From Lentisphaeria bacterium (GTDB lineage Bacteria > Verrucomicrobiota > Lentisphaeria > Victivallales > Victivallaceae), in assembly GCA_017462015.1 (NCBI GenBank), contig JAFTRX010000082.1, positions 1 to 59,907 of the forward strand: a stretch of DNA of 59,907 nt. Direction: 5' to 3'. The position numbers and the translations under genes were made by a program. The notes below the pieces were generated by a model. The model ran no database searches, was not told where the DNA came from, and saw nothing but the letters and a program-made list of their open reading frames with translations. Below, piece by piece: positions 43,462 through 51,700 of the stretch (position 1 is the first letter of the stretch; each line of letters begins with the position of its first letter).

Positions 43462-44217
43462 TTATTTGATCTCTTCCAACTTATAACTTTTGACAAAACC
43501 CCACATCATAGTAACGCGCAGCCAGCGGGTCTTTGCCGGGGTTTTAAAATTATATATGACCTGCTTATTTTTACCTTTGATCTGGATCTGGGTACGGCTG
43601 CCGCGCACGGTGGCTCCTCTGCCGCCCCGGTCGTGGGTGTAAAACTCCAATCCGGCGCGCAATGCCCGGGAAACTCCGGCATAACCGTACACGGTCAAAC
43701 GGTAACGCTTGCCGCCTTCAACGGGGATGGGGTCGCCGTAGATTTTTCCGAAGCAGACATCGTATATCCCTTTGCCGATCCCGCCGGGGGTGAGGTAAAA
43801 ATCCCGCACCTGACCGGAGACGCGGTGATCCAGCGGGACAGCCAGATTGCTTTCCCCTTCGACCGGAACGATCTTCACATTGCGCACTTCGGCATGTCTG
43901 GGGACGAGCTTGACCATTTTTATGCCTTCTCCGGCATAAAATTCAATGGCACAAGGAACAAATTCTTTACTGTGGAGATTGAAAAAATTTCCCCGCGCCA
44001 TACGGACATATTTCCGGTTTTTGCTGTCGGTGAATTGAAGCGACACACCGGGATAATCAAGTTTCACGCCCTGACAGCGGAACTCTTCAGGAAAAATATT
44101 TTTGGTCGCCCGCGCTTCAAAGGTGGCACGGTAACGCTGACGCGGCGTAACCTTGTACTTTGCAAACAACGGCAGCATCATGCCGCAGAGGCACAATACC
44201 ATCAATATTTTTTTCAT
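43462..44217 (-). CDS. Secreted protein of unknown function (beta-rich)
   Basis: A 251-residue protein with a signal peptide (MKKILMVLCLCGMMLPLFA). The rest alternates short strands: 'YKVTPRQRYRATFEARATK', 'CAIEFYAGEGIKMVKLVP', 'PVEGGKRYRLTVYGYAGVSR', 'TPAKTRWLRVTMMWGF'. This suggests two jelly-roll or carbohydrate-binding-like domains. No catalytic motif is evident. The ribosome site is weak, consistent with coupling: it starts 9 bp after the prepilin-like gene and ends 19 bp before the DUF4838 gene. It may bind the substrate of the DUF4838 enzyme (inference). Confidence 0.7.
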   Translation of the reverse strand: MKKILMVLCLCGMMLPLFAKYKVTPRQRYRATFEARATKNIFPEEFRCQGVKLDYPGVSLQFTDSKNRKYVRMARGNFFNLHSKEFVPCAIEFYAGEGIKMVKLVPRHAEVRNVKIVPVEGESNLAVPLDHRVSGQVRDFYLTPGGIGKGIYDVCFGKIYGDPIPVEGGKRYRLTVYGYAGVSRALRAGLEFYTHDRGGRGATVRGSRTQIQIKGKNKQVIYNFKTPAKTRWLRVTMMWGFVKSYKLEEIK

Positions 44218-44226
44218 ACGTTTTGC

Positions 44227-45012
44227 TTACATCTTGTTGATTGCCCGGTAAATCGGGAAGTTTTCGTAATGCGCCTTCTTCCACGGGCTGTAATAGTAGT
44301 CATCGTTGCTGTCGTTGCGGTTATAAGCCTCGACGTGACCATCGCCCATCAGACAGTTGCAGTTGAAGGAGGGATGGCGGAACGAAACGGCACACTGCGA
44401 ATGTCCGTAGATAAAACGGCCTTCATCATAAAGGGCACCGTTATAATTGTTATGATCGGCAAAGAGCAGCAGCCGCTGCGGTTTTCTGCACTTTTGCACA
44501 TCGTAACGCGGACGGCCGCCAAAAGACGGGTAATTAAGATTGACCAAATCCTGATTTTTCATCTCAACAAATGCCATCGTCACTCCGACATAACTGGTTG
44601 AATACATTGACTTGAACGCCTCATTTTCCGTTCCATCCGGGCAGGTGAACGGCGTATTAGTCATTATCATACGTCCCTGATTGGCATTCCAGTCGGTACC
44701 TTTGGGCAACTTTTTGTACGGACCGTACAATTTATTCAAGATAAACGGCACACCGGCTTTCAAACTGCTGCCGACCTTATTGCAGTCAAGCGGCATATTC
44801 TGATAATCCTGCAAATAGAGCTGAACATACTGACCTACCTGCTTTAAATTGCTGGTACAACTGGTCATCTGACCGCGCTTTCGCGCCTGCTGAACTGCGG
44901 GCAACAGTATCGCTGCAAGGATCGCAATGATGGCGATAACGACGAGAAGTTCGATAAGGGTGAAGCGTGCACGCTTCACCCGCCAGCTGGCGGGATGACT
45001 TGATTTTTTCAT
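44227..45012 (-). CDS. Prepilin-like protein (H-X9-DG type), palindromic leader
   Basis: A 261-residue protein. A 16-residue leader ([16 protein letters not shown]) precedes FTLIELLV with Glu5 and the hydrophobic helix, then '[20 protein letters not shown]'. The C-terminal motif is '[20 protein letters not shown]' (H-X9-DG-like). The residue before the cleavage site is Arg, not Gly. The leader codons form two palindromes (44959-44994). Third of three prepilin-like genes in a row; 33 bp downstream of the previous one, so it is probably in the same transcript. Confidence 0.87.
   Translation of the reverse strand: MKKSSHPASWRVKRARFTLIELLVVIAIIAILAAILLPAVQQARKRGQMTSCTSNLKQVGQYVQLYLQDYQNMPLDCNKVGSSLKAGVPFILNKLYGPYKKLPKGTDWNANQGRMIMTNTPFTCPDGTENEAFKSMYSTSYVGVTMAFVEMKNQDLVNLNYPSFGGRPRYDVQKCRKPQRLLLFADHNNYNGALYDEGRFIYGHSQCAVSFRHPSFNCNCLMGDGHVEAYNRNDSNDDYYYSPWKKAHYENFPIYRAINKM
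44959..44994 (-). repeat. Tandem palindromes in prepilin leader (copy 2)
   Basis: GTGAAGCGTGCACGCTTCAC (44960-44979) abuts CCCGCCAGCTGGCGGG (44979-44994), both perfect. Its sequence is identical to copy 3 although the flanking codons differ. Confidence 0.9.
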
Positions 45013-45045
45013 AACAACACTCTTTTTTATGATGACACTCTCAAA

Positions 45046-45855
45046 TTATTGAGCAGTAGTATTCTGCTCAACCGTATAAATTTTATCTGCAGACGGCGCC
45101 GCCCAGACATACAAACTCTTGTCGTACAACCGGATATAGTTGCGGGTTTCGGCACGGCCGTCCATAAACAACTGATTGGCACCGCCGGGATGCGCTTTAT
45201 CTCTGAAAATCGACTGACCGACATTGCTTTTCATCATAAAAAGCCAGGTCTCGCCGGTTTCATACTTCTTTCCGGTCTTCCATTTTTCACTCCACAACAA
45301 TGTATCTTTGACCGATACGTTGCGCTGACTGCTCTTTTTGTAGTACAAGGAGCTTCCCAACTGCAAATTTTTACTGCTCAAGTTCCATGCGCCCATGTAC
45401 CAGTTGTACGCGTAACTCAACACGATGCGGTAGTTACCATTATAACCGTATGCGTAACTCATTGAAGGACAGCGCAAAATCGGCACAGTACGAACACTTC
45501 CCTGCACAGTGGCTCCATAATACGCACTTCCGACGGTATACGCCACCTTCTTGTAGGTAATGAGGTACTCAAACCATCTCTGGGAACCGATTTTACCACT
45601 ACTCTTGAGAACAGTCGAATAGCTGTTAAGTATCCACTCGTCATTTTCCGACTGGTACTCCGTCCACGGCACATAGAGCTGTTTCAAATTGTTCAAACAA
45701 CCGGTACTCTGCCCGCGCCGCCGTGCCTGCTGCAACGCCGGAAGCAAAATAGCCGCAAGGATCGCGATAATGGCAATGACCACGAGTAATTCGATAAGGG
45801 TGAAGCGTGCACGCTTCACCCGCCAGCTGGCGGGAAAAATGGATTTATCACTCAT
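45046..45855 (-). CDS. Prepilin-like protein (H-X9-DG type), palindromic leader
   Basis: A 269-residue protein with a 17-residue leader ([17 protein letters not shown]) and FTLIELLV, then '[19 protein letters not shown]'. The C-terminal motif [19 protein letters not shown] is a clear H-X9-DG. The first in-frame ATG is too close to the AAGGA, so the next was taken as the start. Its own promoter and the terminator at 45,950 separate it from the gene before. It is followed by another prepilin-like gene, a small secreted protein and a DUF4838 protein. Confidence 0.87.
   Translation of the reverse strand: MSDKSIFPASWRVKRARFTLIELLVVIAIIAILAAILLPALQQARRRGQSTGCLNNLKQLYVPWTEYQSENDEWILNSYSTVLKSSGKIGSQRWFEYLITYKKVAYTVGSAYYGATVQGSVRTVPILRCPSMSYAYGYNGNYRIVLSYAYNWYMGAWNLSSKNLQLGSSLYYKKSSQRNVSVKDTLLWSEKWKTGKKYETGETWLFMMKSNVGQSIFRDKAHPGGANQLFMDGRAETRNYIRLYDKSLYVWAAPSADKIYTVEQNTTAQ
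45799..45834 (-). repeat. Tandem palindromes in prepilin leader (copy 3)
   Basis: The same two perfect palindromes as copy 2, at 45800-45819 and 45819-45834. Confidence 0.9.
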
Positions 45856-45898
45856 TCTAATCATCCTTTATCACAAAAACAAACCGAACCCTGTCTAT

Positions 45899-45927
45899 AA
45901 AATAGCACATATCACACTGTTTGTCAA
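45899..45927 (-). promoter_or_regulatory. Predicted promoter of the prepilin-DUF4838 operon
   Basis: On the minus strand: perfect TTGACA (45922-45927), 17 bp, TATTTT (45899-45904), about 45 bp before the ATG. Confidence 0.55.
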
Positions 45928-45949
45928 GCAATACCGCAAAATTAGCCGC

Positions 45950-45983
45950 AAAAAAAGCTGCCGCAAGCTTCAGCTCCGACAGC
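45950..45983 (-). terminator. Rho-independent terminator of the 46003 prepilin-like gene
   Basis: GCTGTCGGAGCT pairs with AGCTTGCGGCAGC (one bulge and one G-U) at 45957-45983 on the minus strand, followed by seven T residues. It starts 20 bp after the stop codon. Confidence 0.8.
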
Positions 45984-46002
45984 AGTTCTGCGATCCGGCG
46001 TG

Positions 46003-46842
46003 TTACCACATAAGTTCTTTAAGTTCTTTATCCCGCCGCCACGATACCGGCAGATAACGATTGGCGGTACCGCTGGCAACACCATAGAAAAATCTCTGTC
46101 CGTTGGCATGTCCGTCGGCAAACGCCATGTTGGTATTCACTCCATGCGCACCATTGGTTCCGGTGCTGGTTCCGGCGGACGGGCCGATCCACGAAAACGC
46201 CTGCGCATTACCTTTGTTATTATCGCCGTCAGTGTTGTAAGCGCCGCGCGCGGTCTGCGCCGCACCGGGATTCACCCAGTCATCGCAAAGCAGCAGCGCC
46301 TTGGACGCATTGTTGATCTGGCTCATCTTCACCAGTGACGTGCTCGGCGTTGCCAAACTTCCGATATTGGTCCGCGGATTGAAGAAAAAGTTGTACGCAT
46401 AACAGTTTCTTATGACAAATATATTGTAACGGATGCCTTTATTTTTCGCCCGTGCAGTCGGGCACTCCAAAAGCGGAGTTCTGAAGCCGGCAGTCTTATT
46501 ATTGTACATGCGCGCTTCTGTTTTGAGACTGCCGCCCCAATACGGATCTTTACTGGCATTTTCCGACCAGCTCTTGGAAAGATTGGGGTCTGCCGGCCAC
46601 CCTCTGCCATTCAAGACACTCGGATAAAGCTGGTCATCAAAGTCGTTGCTGTACTGCGCCCACTTCTGCGCAAACTGCTTGGTGTTGTTGAGACAGCTGT
46701 TGGCCTGCCCCCGCGCCCGCGCACTCTGCAGCGCCGGAAGCAGTATCGCCGCCAGAATGGCGATGATGGCAATGACCACGAGAAGTTCTATAAGAGTGAA
46801 GCGGGTACGCTTCACTCCACCATGGTGGAGTTTTTTGTTCAT
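46003..46842 (-). CDS. Prepilin-like protein (H-X9-DG type), palindromic leader
   Basis: A 279-residue protein: leader [14 protein letters not shown], then FTLIELLV with Glu5, the hydrophobic helix and '[20 protein letters not shown]'. The C-terminal '[18 protein letters not shown]' is the H-X9-DG motif. Arg replaces Gly at -1. AAGGAT precedes the ATG. It is a single-gene transcript with its own promoter (perfect TATAAT) and terminator, divergent from the second ceramidase-like gene. Its palindromes use different sequence from copies 2 and 3. Confidence 0.87.
   Translation of the reverse strand: MNKKLHHGGVKRTRFTLIELLVVIAIIAILAAILLPALQSARARGQANSCLNNTKQFAQKWAQYSNDFDDQLYPSVLNGRGWPADPNLSKSWSENASKDPYWGGSLKTEARMYNNKTAGFRTPLLECPTARAKNKGIRYNIFVIRNCYAYNFFFNPRTNIGSLATPSTSLVKMSQINNASKALLLCDDWVNPGAAQTARGAYNTDGDNNKGNAQAFSWIGPSAGTSTGTNGAHGVNTNMAFADGHANGQRFFYGVASGTANRYLPVSWRRDKELKELMW
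46796..46830 (-). repeat. Tandem palindromes in prepilin leader (copy 4)
   Basis: GTGAAGCG-GGTA-CGCTTCAC (46796-46815) overlaps by one base the perfect palindrome CTCCACCATGGTGGAG (46815-46830). Confidence 0.9.
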
Positions 46843-46883
46843 AAATACTGAATCCTTGTTTTTGTTGAAATCACACGCGCGTT

Positions 46884-46911
46884 ATTATATTCATTTTTTT
46901 GATTTTTGCAA
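46884..46911 (-). promoter_or_regulatory. Predicted promoter of the 46003 prepilin-like gene
   Basis: On the minus strand: TTGCAA (46906-46911), 16 bp, perfect TATAAT (46884-46889), about 40 bp before the ATG. Confidence 0.6.
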
Positions 46912-46952
46912 GTGTTTTTGAGATTTTTTTCAAAAAAAATCTTTTTTTTCGC

Positions 46953-46980
46953 TTGAAAAATCCTCCATCGGCAGTATTTT
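46953..46980 (+). promoter_or_regulatory. Predicted promoter of the second ceramidase-like gene
   Basis: TTGAAA (46953-46958), 16 bp, TATTTT (46975-46980), 47 bp before the ATG. Confidence 0.45.
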
Positions 46981-47027
46981 TAACCGGATTCGTTTGTACA
47001 CCACAAAAACAACAGGAGTTTTTTACT

Positions 47028-48362
47028 ATGAGCAACTTTGAATTCGGCTTTGCCAAAGAAGACATCACCCCGAAACGCGGACTTCCCCTCGCCGGTTACT
47101 TCAATTTGCGCCCCAACCGCGGCGCCCTTGACCGCCTGGCGATCAAAGCCGCTGTTTTCCGCGAAAACGGTGTTTACACCGCTATCGTCTCCTATGACCT
47201 CTGCCTCTTCTACGCCTCCTTCTGCCGCGACATCGATGCCATGCTCGCCGCCGAAAACTCTCCGCTTGCCGGTAACGTGCTTTACTGCGCCACTCACACC
47301 CATACCGGTCCTTATGTAGTACCTTTCTTCGGCTACTCCTGCGATGATGAATATGTCGCTTCCGTCAAAGCCAAAACCGTTGCCGCCCTCCGCGATGCCC
47401 TCGCCTCCCTCGCTCCGGCAGAACTTTACGCCACTGAAACCGAGTGCTCCTCTCTCGCGTTCAACCGCCGCTACATCATGAAAAACGGCAAAACCCTCAC
47501 CAACCCCGGCAAACTCAACCCCGAAATCGACCACCCCGAAGGTGGTATCGATCCCAGAATCCTTATGCTCGAAGTCCGTCAGGATGAACGCCCTGCCCTG
47601 CTTATTGCCAACATCTCCAACCACACCGACACCATCGGCGGCGATATGGTCTCCGCTGACTGGCCCGGACGCATGGAAGTCGAGATCCAGCAGCACGCCG
47701 GTTACGACATCCCCGTCATGACCGTCATCGCCCCTCAGGGCAACATCAACCACTTCGACGTCTCCACCCCCGCCGACCAGACCAGTTACGCCGAAGCCAA
47801 ACGCATCGGTAAAGCCTACGCCAACGCAGTCATCTCCGCGCTTTACCGTCTGCAGAAGGTCGAAAACACAGCAATCACCGTCAAGCGTACCACCTTTGAA
47901 GCTCCCTACTTGAAGCTCACCGATGAAGAATATGCCGAAGCCAAACGCGTCTACGAAGAAAACAAAGATGCCGTCATGGAACCCGGCAGAGACCTCACCA
48001 GCGAAGATATCGCCCGGGGCGTTCCTGCGGTAAAGAAACTCTTTGCGGAAAAAGCGATCGACTGCCGCGAAAATCCCATCCCCGGCAAACGTATCGAAGA
48101 CCAGATGGCGATCACCTTCGGTGACAGCATCGCTTTCGTCTCCCTCCCGGCTGAACCCTTTGTCGAAATCGGTTACGCCATCCGTAACGCTTCAAAATAC
48201 CGCTACACCTTCATCGCCGCTTTGGGCATGGGTGAAGTCGGTTACGTCGGTCTTTCCCATCACTACGGCAACGGCGGTTATGAAACCAGCCCCAGCCGCG
48301 GCCTTGCCGACCGCACCGTTGGCGACACAATGATTGCCAGCGCCGCTTCACTGCTTAAATAA
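47028..48362 (+). CDS. Neutral/alkaline non-lysosomal ceramidase-like hydrolase (paralogue 2)
   Basis: A 444-residue protein with no signal peptide. It has 'KEDITPKRGLPLAGYF', 'YCATHTHTGPYVV' (metal-binding His-x-His), 'NISNHTDTIGGD', 'APQGNINHFDVS' and 'FVSLPAEPFVEIG'. It is clearly related along its whole length to the 22,256 gene and shares its short, leaderless form. It probably hydrolyses an amide or ester bond with zinc; substrate unknown. Codon use is strongly C-ending in this copy, suggesting high expression. Start: CAGGAG before the ATG. The stop abuts an R1 repeat. Confidence 0.77.
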   Translation: MSNFEFGFAKEDITPKRGLPLAGYFNLRPNRGALDRLAIKAAVFRENGVYTAIVSYDLCLFYASFCRDIDAMLAAENSPLAGNVLYCATHTHTGPYVVPFFGYSCDDEYVASVKAKTVAALRDALASLAPAELYATETECSSLAFNRRYIMKNGKTLTNPGKLNPEIDHPEGGIDPRILMLEVRQDERPALLIANISNHTDTIGGDMVSADWPGRMEVEIQQHAGYDIPVMTVIAPQGNINHFDVSTPADQTSYAEAKRIGKAYANAVISALYRLQKVENTAITVKRTTFEAPYLKLTDEEYAEAKRVYEENKDAVMEPGRDLTSEDIARGVPAVKKLFAEKAIDCRENPIPGKRIEDQMAITFGDSIAFVSLPAEPFVEIGYAIRNASKYRYTFIAALGMGEVGYVGLSHHYGNGGYETSPSRGLADRTVGDTMIASAASLLK

Positions 48363-48498
48363 CGGCGACGATCTCGCTTGCTACTGTGAGCCTTTCCGGC
48401 GGACGGCGGCTCGGTTGAGGACAATAGTCCACGCCCTCGCCGCCGCCTTGGAAAAACTCGCATTAGCGGCGCGATATCGCCGCCTACGGACTTGGCTG
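48363..48498 (-). repeat. R1 dispersed repeat, copy g
   Basis: Begins at the stop codon ('ggcgacgatctcgcttgcta'). It contains 'gccttggaaaaactcgcatt' and 'gatatcgccgcctacggact'. Same orientation relative to the upstream gene as R1c. Confidence 0.82.
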
Positions 48499-48504
48499 GA
48501 GAGT

Positions 48505-48622
48505 GTGTTGCCAGCCCAATCCGCTACACACTCCAAACGCTATTGTCGGACGAGTCCGACCTGTCCGACTCGTCCGACACTCACTTCCGCTCCAAGTGGC
48601 GCTCACGCAGTGCGCCAGCCGC
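48505..48622 (+). repeat. R3 dispersed repeat, copy c
   Basis: 'ccaatccgctacacactcca' precedes four 9-bp units (GTCGGACGA, GTCCGACCT, GTCCGACTC, GTCCGACAC) at 48553-48588. Then come 'cttccgctccaagtggc' and 'gcagtgcgccagccgcc'. The array folds on itself (TGTCGGACGAGT pairs with ACTCGTCCGACA). It lies just upstream of the AIDA-repeat gene promoter and, with R1g, fills the 377-bp gap. Confidence 0.85.
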
Positions 48623-48660
48623 CGCTTCGACAAATTTCTGAAAAATTTTCCAAAACAAAT

Positions 48661-48689
48661 TTGACTTTCTATCATCATGGTGTTAGATT
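48661..48689 (+). promoter_or_regulatory. Predicted promoter of the AIDA-repeat gene
   Basis: TTGACT (48661-48666), 17 bp, TAGATT (48684-48689), about 50 bp before the ATG. Confidence 0.5.
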
Positions 48690-48703
48690 ATATCATGATG
48701 ATA
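48670..48703. promoter_or_regulatory. Candidate operator overlapping the AIDA-repeat gene promoter
   Basis: Perfect 10-bp arms TATCATCATG (48670-48679) and CATGATGATA (48694-48703) around 14 bp. They span the promoter spacer and -10, a position suited to repression. No regulator is known. Confidence 0.5.
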
Positions 48704-48739
48704 TAGAACAGTTAATCATAATGTGTGGGGAATTTTATT

Positions 48740-51700
48740 ATGAAACAAGAAGAATTGTCGTCCGTTTCCAACGATCAGGTAAAAGTTTATTCCAGCGGTA
48801 CTCTGGTCAAACAAGGTACTGTCCTCACCGGCGAAGAGATCATCGCCGGCAGCAACAACGTAATGCGTATCTCCGCTGGTGGTACTGCCAACAGTACGAT
48901 TCTCACCGCGGGCTGGGTTACCGCCGTCAGCGGTGGCATTGCCAACGAAACAGTTTGCGCAGGTAACAGCGATTATTCAATCGGTCGACTTGCCGTATCT
49001 GACGGTGGTATTGCCAATAGTACGGTTGTCAACCGCTTAGGTCGGCTTCGCATTGGAAGCAACGGCATTGCCAACAATACAACAATCAACTCTGGAGCTG
49101 ATATTTACGTCGAATCTGGTGGTATTGCCAGTAACACGGTGATTACCTCCAGCGGTTTCGTTTACATCTTCGGCGGCGGTACAGCAATCAACACGGTTGT
49201 CAACGCAGGCGGTGGCGTTAGTGCCTTAAATGAAGGTGTAGCATCCGATGTTACAATCAATAACAGCGCAAGGCTTTATGTTTCCGGCGGAGGTTATGCG
49301 CAGGATGTATATGTCAATTCCGGTGGACTGTTCCGGGTTTACGGAGAAGAGTACGCCGCAACCGCAGATGATTACCCGGAAGCGCTGCTCGGCAGTGCTA
49401 AAGATGTGACCATTTACGATCAGGGTTCTGCCATTATCAGCGGCGGCGAAGTTACCAATTTGCTGGTCTCTTCCGGCGGTTTTGCTCAAGTTTCCGGAGT
49501 TGCCGATGTTTCAGCTGTTGACGTTCCCGGCTCCATCCACAATGGCGAAATCAAGTCCGGCGGCAGTTTGACCATCGCCAACGGCACTCAGCTTTGGGGT
49601 GCGACCATCCTCGGCGGAACAGTCACTGTCACCGGCAGTGCGGATGTCTACGGCGAACTCAACTTCAACTTGAGTGAACGCACCGTCAATGACACCTTTA
49701 TCGTTGACGATATTACCGGATTAAACGTTTACGAAACCAGTTTTTATTCTATCTCCGTTGCTGACGATCAGGCGGAAGGCACTTACCAACTTGCCGGGAA
49801 CGCCGCCAACTTCAACCAGACCATCTCCATCAAGGGCGAAGTTCTCACCGTCAACGGAGAATCCGTCACCGTGGGCGGTCAGCAATACACCCTTGCCGTC
49901 ACCGATTCGATCCTTACTTTGACCGTCGGCACCTCCACTCCGGAACCGACCGGCAATGTCCTTATTTACTCCGGCGACACACTGGTCAAGCAGGGAGATT
50001 ATTTCAAGGGTGAAGTCATTGAGAAAATACCCGGCAACAATGAAATGCGCGTCATCAACACCGGTCTCGTAGAAAATACAACATTTTATGGAGGTCGTGC
50101 ATCCATCTATGACGGCGGAAAAGCCATTGACACCATCATGTCCGGGGGAACGGTTCATGTTTCAAAATATGGCAACATGAGTAATACCACCATCTACGGC
50201 GGTTACCTTTATGTCGGTCCAAGCTCCGCCTATGCGAGCAACACAATCATCTCCGGCGGCAGCATGAACTTGTGGCACGGCTCATCCTATGATACAGAAA
50301 TTTTCAAGGGACACCTGCACTTGATGAACGGCGGTGTCGCAGTCCGAACCACCTTGCACTCCGGAACCTTCATCGAAGGCGGCTGGCGGGGAACCATTGT
50401 CAGCTCCGCCATCGTCAACGATGGCGCCTATATTTCCGTTTCATCCAATGCGGTGGTAAAAGATACCGTTATCCACAGCGCCGGTTATCTCGAAATCGAA
50501 GATACCAAACTTGAAGGAACCATTCAGCTCGGCGGCAACATGCTGGTGTTGAATGCCTGTACCGGCAATGAGGCAACAGTGGATTTCCTGCTCAATGAAA
50601 GAACAACTGCCGATGCAGTAATAATTGACAACATTGCCAACTTGAGCGGTGTCAGTTACACAGTTACCGTTGCCGACGATCAGGCGGAAGGCACTTACCA
50701 ACTTGCCGGTAACGCCGCCAACTTCAATCAATCCATCTCCATCAAAGGTGAAACTCTCACCGTCAACGGCAATGCCGTTACCGTGGGCGGTCAGCAGTAC
50801 TCCCTTGCCGTCACCGATTCGATCCTTACTTTGACCGTCGGCACCTCCACTCCGGAACCGACCGGAGATCAGGTAAAGGTTTATTCCAGCGGTACTCTGG
50901 TCAAACAGGGTACCGTCCTTACCGGCGAAGAGATCATCGCCGGCAGCAACAACGTAATGCGTGTCTTCGATGGTGGTACTGCCAACAGCACGCTCATCAA
51001 CTCCAGCGGTTACGTTTACGTTTCCAATGGCGGTGTTGCCAATGATACTCTTATCAACGGCTACAACGGAAGCATGTGCGTATACAGCGGAGGTTTTGCC
51101 AGCAACACTTCTATGACCGCTTATGGCCGATTTGTTGTCTATGGCAGCGCCGAACAAACGACATTGACCAATGGTAATATGACCGTCTGTTCTGGAGGAA
51201 TTGCCAACAATATTTACGGAAATGCAAGCAGACATTTAAATGTGTACGTTTCCGGAACAGCTACCAATGCTGAACTGAATGGAAGCAATAGTAACGGGAC
51301 TGTCTATTTCGGACACATGCTAGTCAAAAATTCCGGTTTTGCCGGCAATGTTACTGCTAACGCCTATGGCGGTCTCTGGGTCTCATCCGGAGGAGTTGCC
51401 AGAACTGCAGTTGCAAACAAAAACGGTACTGTCTGGATCAAAGGCGGAGGTTTCGTCCAGGATGTCGATATCAATGCCGGGGGCGTACTCCGGGTTTTAG
51501 GTGAAGAGTACGCCGCAACCGCAGATGATTCCCCGGAAGCGCTGCACGGCAGTGCTAAAGATGTGACCATTTACGATCAGGGTTCTGCCATTATCAGCGG
51601 CGGCGAAGTGACCAATTTGCTGGTCTCCTCCGGTGGTTTTGCTCAAGTTTCCGGAGTTGCCGATGTTTCAGCAGTTGATGTTCCCGGCTCCATCCACAAT

